Positions 61,624 through 64,000 of a DNA stretch of 64,000 nucleotides are shown here, one piece after another (position 1 is the first letter of the stretch; every line of letters starts with the position of its first letter). The notes beneath the pieces were generated by a model that was not told the origin of the DNA, searched no databases, and was given only the letters and a program-made list of their open reading frames with translations. This stretch comes from Thalassospira xianhensis MCCC 1A02616. Lineage in GTDB: Bacteria > Pseudomonadota > Alphaproteobacteria > Rhodospirillales > Thalassospiraceae. The stretch covers positions 1 to 64,000 of the forward strand of contig NZ_JPWA01000020.1 in assembly GCF_003326475.1 (NCBI RefSeq), in the 5' to 3' direction. Made by a program: the position numbers and the translations under genes.

Positions 61624-61692
61624 TGTCAATCTTAATTCTGAAATCGTGAAGGATGGTCGTGCCAGATGGGCAGAGCATCCGGGAGGGCTGAA

Positions 61693-62745
61693 ATGCTGGA
61701 CAGGCTTGGTATGACATTGCCGATTGTGCAGGCCCCGATGGCTGGGGTTTCCACCCCGGCGCTTGCCGCGGCAGTTTCAAATGCCGGTGGTCTGGGATCA
61801 ATCGGTGTCGGGGCAAGTGATGTGGCGAGCGCACGCAAGATGATCGAGGAATTGCGTGGCCAGACGGATCGTGCCTTTAACGTCAATGTTTTCGTTCATG
61901 AAACACCAAAGCCGGATCCGAGACGCGAAGCCGCGTGGCTTGATGCGTTAAGGCCGCAGTTTGCCGAATTCGGCGCAACGCCACCATCAGGTTTGCGCAC
62001 CATCTACAAAAGCTTTGTCGATGATCGGGATATGCTGGCTCTTCTGATCGAGGTGAAACCGGCCGTGGTCAGTTTGCATTTCGGATTGCCGTCCAAAGAT
62101 GTGATTGCGGCGCTAAAGCAGGCCGGAATCATACTGTTTGCAACGGCGACCAGTCTGGATGACGCCCGCAAAACCGAAGCTGCTGGTATTGATGTGATCG
62201 TTGCCCAGGGGATCGAGGCGGGCGGTCATCGTGGTGTTTTTGACCCGGAAGCGCATGATGACTATTTGGGAACCGTCGCCCTGACCCGTTTGCTGGTGCG
62301 TAATTGCAAGCTACCGGTTATTGCCGCGGGCGGTATCATGGATGGCGCGGGAATTGCCGCCGCCCTTGATCTTGGTGCTGTGAGCGCCCAACTTGGCACG
62401 GCCTTTATCGCGTGTCCGGAATCCTCGGCTGATGATGGATATCGCCGTGCGCTGATGGGGGCGGGGGCATATCACACGCAATTGACATCGTTGATTTCCG
62501 GGCGACCGGCGCGCGCGATTGCAAATCGCTTTACGGCCTTGAAAGATACGCTGGATGCGGCAGTTCCGTCCTATCCGATAGCTTATGACGCGGGAAAAGC
62601 ATTGAACGCTGCGGCCAAGGCCAAAGGCGAAGACGGTTTTGGTGCGCAGTGGGCCGGGCAAGGCGCGCCACTGGCGCGTGCAATGCCCGCAGCGGAGCTT
62701 GTTACGACCCTGATGCGAGAATTTGAGGCGGCCCGTCGGAACTGA
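61693..62745 (+). CDS. Nitronate monooxygenase family protein (FMN-dependent)
   Basis: 350 aa from ATG 61693, which has GGGAGGG 6-7 bases upstream; an ATG at 61666 is in frame. TIM-barrel landmarks: [20 protein letters not shown], then [25 protein letters not shown] with the catalytic-type His, [19 protein letters not shown] and [17 protein letters not shown]. The family oxidises alkyl nitronates such as propionate 3-nitronate. It is divergent from the LysR gene. Confidence 0.93.
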   Translation: MLDRLGMTLPIVQAPMAGVSTPALAAAVSNAGGLGSIGVGASDVASARKMIEELRGQTDRAFNVNVFVHETPKPDPRREAAWLDALRPQFAEFGATPPSGLRTIYKSFVDDRDMLALLIEVKPAVVSLHFGLPSKDVIAALKQAGIILFATATSLDDARKTEAAGIDVIVAQGIEAGGHRGVFDPEAHDDYLGTVALTRLLVRNCKLPVIAAGGIMDGAGIAAALDLGAVSAQLGTAFIACPESSADDGYRRALMGAGAYHTQLTSLISGRPARAIANRFTALKDTLDAAVPSYPIAYDAGKALNAAAKAKGEDGFGAQWAGQGAPLARAMPAAELVTTLMREFEAARRN

Positions 62746-62843
62746 AACAGCCGTTTGTCTTAACCTCTGTCTGAGTGATGGTGAAAAGCATGCAGGTCAA
62801 CGCATGCTTTTCACATTTGGAAACCTGGGCTACGTGGCTGGCT

Positions 62844-63398
62844 TTATTCGGTTTTCACCGGATTGTTGTCGACGACCTCGCGATAGGCTGCGAGATCAAG
62901 AAAAGCTTCGGCCTCGATAACCAGACCTTCCTGCATTTTGAATATCCAGACGAACTGGTTTTCATAAGACGTTCCGGTGGTGGTGGTGGCGCTACCGTCG
63001 AAGCGGATAATCACCATATCGTTGTCGGCCCAGATCGCGTGAACAACAGGTTTGATCGGTGTTACAAGTCTACTGACAAGTGGCGTTGCAGCCTGTTCCA
63101 CAAAATCCTGACGGTTGGTGTAAGTGCCAGCAACAGGGTCAGAGCCATGGATCGTCCAGACAACATCATCGGCAAGAATTTGCCCGAACACGCTTTCGCC
63201 TGCCACCCATGCGTCGAAGGCACGGCGAACGATATCCCGGTTGTTTTCCTGCTGTTCAAGCGCGGCCGCGTTTGGTGTTACGGTTTGCGATGCCGATGCC
63301 GGACTGGTTAAAAGTATCGGTAAAACGATAGTGAAAAGGCCAGTACCAAACCGGATCGGGGACGGTATGTATCGGGTCAAAACGGATGTATGTTTCAT
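62844..63398 (-). CDS. Exported NTF2/SnoaL-like protein
   Basis: 184 aa. Residues 1-37 form a signal peptide (IRFGTGLFTIVLPILLTSPASAS). The mature part shows the NTF2-like layout: NRDIVRRAFDAWVAGESVFGQILADDVVWTIHG then VVHAIWADNDMVIIRFDGSAT and FVWIFKMQEGLVIEAEAFLD. Such folds form a cone-shaped pocket for ligands or catalysis; no activity is evident. Its start overlaps the upstream gene by 4 bp (ATGA). It is the last gene of a three-gene operon with Atu4866 and another NTF2-like gene. Confidence 0.85.
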   Translation of the reverse strand: MKHTSVLTRYIPSPIRFGTGLFTIVLPILLTSPASASQTVTPNAAALEQQENNRDIVRRAFDAWVAGESVFGQILADDVVWTIHGSDPVAGTYTNRQDFVEQAATPLVSRLVTPIKPVVHAIWADNDMVIIRFDGSATTTTGTSYENQFVWIFKMQEGLVIEAEAFLDLAAYREVVDNNPVKTE

Positions 63399-63652
63399 TG
63401 GTTGTTCTCCTGTCGATGCATGATCATGCCGCCGTGATGTAGAATGCCATCGATAAATTCGCCGTCGGCTGTGAAGCCGGAATCATCCCAGTATTCGATC
63501 CGGTTGCCTTCGATCTCGTAACGGCCGGTATAGGCGTTTTCGCGATTGCCACGTGCTTCTGCGTATCGCCCGTCGGGCCTGAGTTCCTGCCGGACATGAT
63601 TGTCCGAGGTAACCCACATGCCGACATAGGGTGAGGGCTGTATTTCGCTCAT
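63395..63652 (-). CDS. Atu4866-domain small protein
   Basis: 85 aa. YVGMWVTSDNHVRQELRPDGRYAEARGNRENAYTGRYEIEGNRIEYWDDSGFTADGEF matches the Atu4866 domain (a small all-beta protein named after an Agrobacterium structure). Aromatic and acidic residues alternate as in a lipocalin-like barrel. It starts by 4-bp overlap with the upstream NTF2-like gene and ends by 4-bp overlap with the downstream one. Confidence 0.88.
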   Translation of the reverse strand: MSEIQPSPYVGMWVTSDNHVRQELRPDGRYAEARGNRENAYTGRYEIEGNRIEYWDDSGFTADGEFIDGILHHGGMIMHRQENNQ

Positions 63653-64000
63653 GCCAGATTGTTCCTCTGTCTGTTGGAAATAGGGGGCAATTTCAGCTTC
63701 GGTGACGACCCGGCCGAGTTGTGCTCATGACGAATGACCCAGCGATTGCCATCGCATTGCCAGCCGAGTTGGGAACGATCCCGGATCGCGGTGATCGTGC
63801 CATCCTGTGCTTCGAGACGGGCAACAAACTCAAGTGTGGTTGAGGCGACATTATTGCCAACGATGGCATCGGGGCCGTCCGATATTGCGTGGCGGGCCGA
63901 GTGCATGTTGTTAAACGGCCCTTCCCACATGGTGCCATAGTCAATTGCACGTCTGGCGGTCTTGCCGTCCGGTGCGAGGTCGTCAAAAAAACACCGGGAC
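63649..64000 (-). CDS. NTF2/SnoaL-like protein, 5' end outside the window
   Basis: The minus-strand frame is open from 63649 to the right edge of the window (about 116 visible codons). An ATG at 63930 is within the frame, but the sequence upstream (FFDDLAPDGKTARRAIDYGT) is continuous and looks coding, so the true start lies beyond 64000. The visible end has VASTTLEFVARLEAQDGTITAIRDRSQLGWQCDGNRWVIRHEHNS, typical of SnoaL/NTF2-like proteins, and a basic tail. Its stop overlaps the Atu4866 gene start. Confidence 0.75.
   Translation of the reverse strand, partial: SRCFFDDLAPDGKTARRAIDYGTMWEGPFNNMHSARHAISDGPDAIVGNNVASTTLEFVARLEAQDGTITAIRDRSQLGWQCDGNRWVIRHEHNSAGSSPKLKLPPISNRQRNNLA

Overview
The window looks like a chromosomal segment of a free-living marine alphaproteobacterium, most probably a Rhodospirillales member close to Thalassospira. 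This is inferred from gene content and order: an alphaproteobacterial-type F1-ATPase zeta inhibitor, the hflK-hflC-DUF2065-degP cluster next to serB/miaA/ilvBNC, the purC-purS-purQ-purL block and the sfsA-map-radC block. GC content is moderate, and almost every gene has ordinary bacterial starts and intrinsic terminators. I see no rRNA, tRNA, CRISPR array, transposase or prophage.

Layout. 1-8 kb: CYTH/CHAD protein, a small exported protein, photolyase, a MocR-type regulator divergent from a pyridoxamine-phosphate-oxidase-like gene, and psuG. 7.7-13.1 kb: ilvC, ilvN, ilvB and miaA, all on the minus strand, then an AT-rich membrane-protein gene that separates miaA from serB. 13.1-18.2 kb: serB, then degP, a DUF2065 gene, hflC and hflK. 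18.4-21.9 kb: mrp, a lone periplasmic solute-binding protein, and a small membrane gene divergent from an MmyB-type XRE regulator. 21.9-27.5 kb: purL, purQ, purS, purC, a TANGO2/NRDE protein and the zeta inhibitor. 27.6-39.6 kb: a LuxR-type response regulator, a CTP-synthase-like amidotransferase homologue, two LysR-regulated cassettes flanking purB, a GAF/HD-GYP protein, an SDR, and an ada plus 2OG-Fe(II) oxygenase operon.

39.7-49.3 kb: a complete five-gene oligopeptide ABC transporter operon, a 649-bp regulatory intergenic region carrying a perfect CRP-type palindrome, two tandemly duplicated membrane-anchored AraC regulators and a MipA/OmpV outer-membrane protein. 49.4-64 kb: a LysR/NmrA/DUF1857 cassette, radC-map-sfsA, a methyltransferase, then a PNPOx-reductase-ferredoxin fusion with a GST and a divergent LysR lying between the methyltransferase and comF-grxC. 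It ends with a LysR/nitronate monooxygenase pair and a three-gene operon (NTF2-like, Atu4866, NTF2-like) that runs off the edge.

The core blocks (branched-chain amino acid and purine synthesis, membrane protein quality control) are conventional. The accessory part is a series of LysR-type regulators transcribed divergently from single oxidoreductase, hydrolase or transporter genes, several with visible inverted repeats in the shared spacer. The points I rate highest are the duplicated membrane-bound AraC regulators, the MocR protein without its PLP lysine, the AT-rich gene that supplies the start region of miaA, the attenuator-like hairpins before ilvB, and the NTF2/Atu4866/NTF2 operon.
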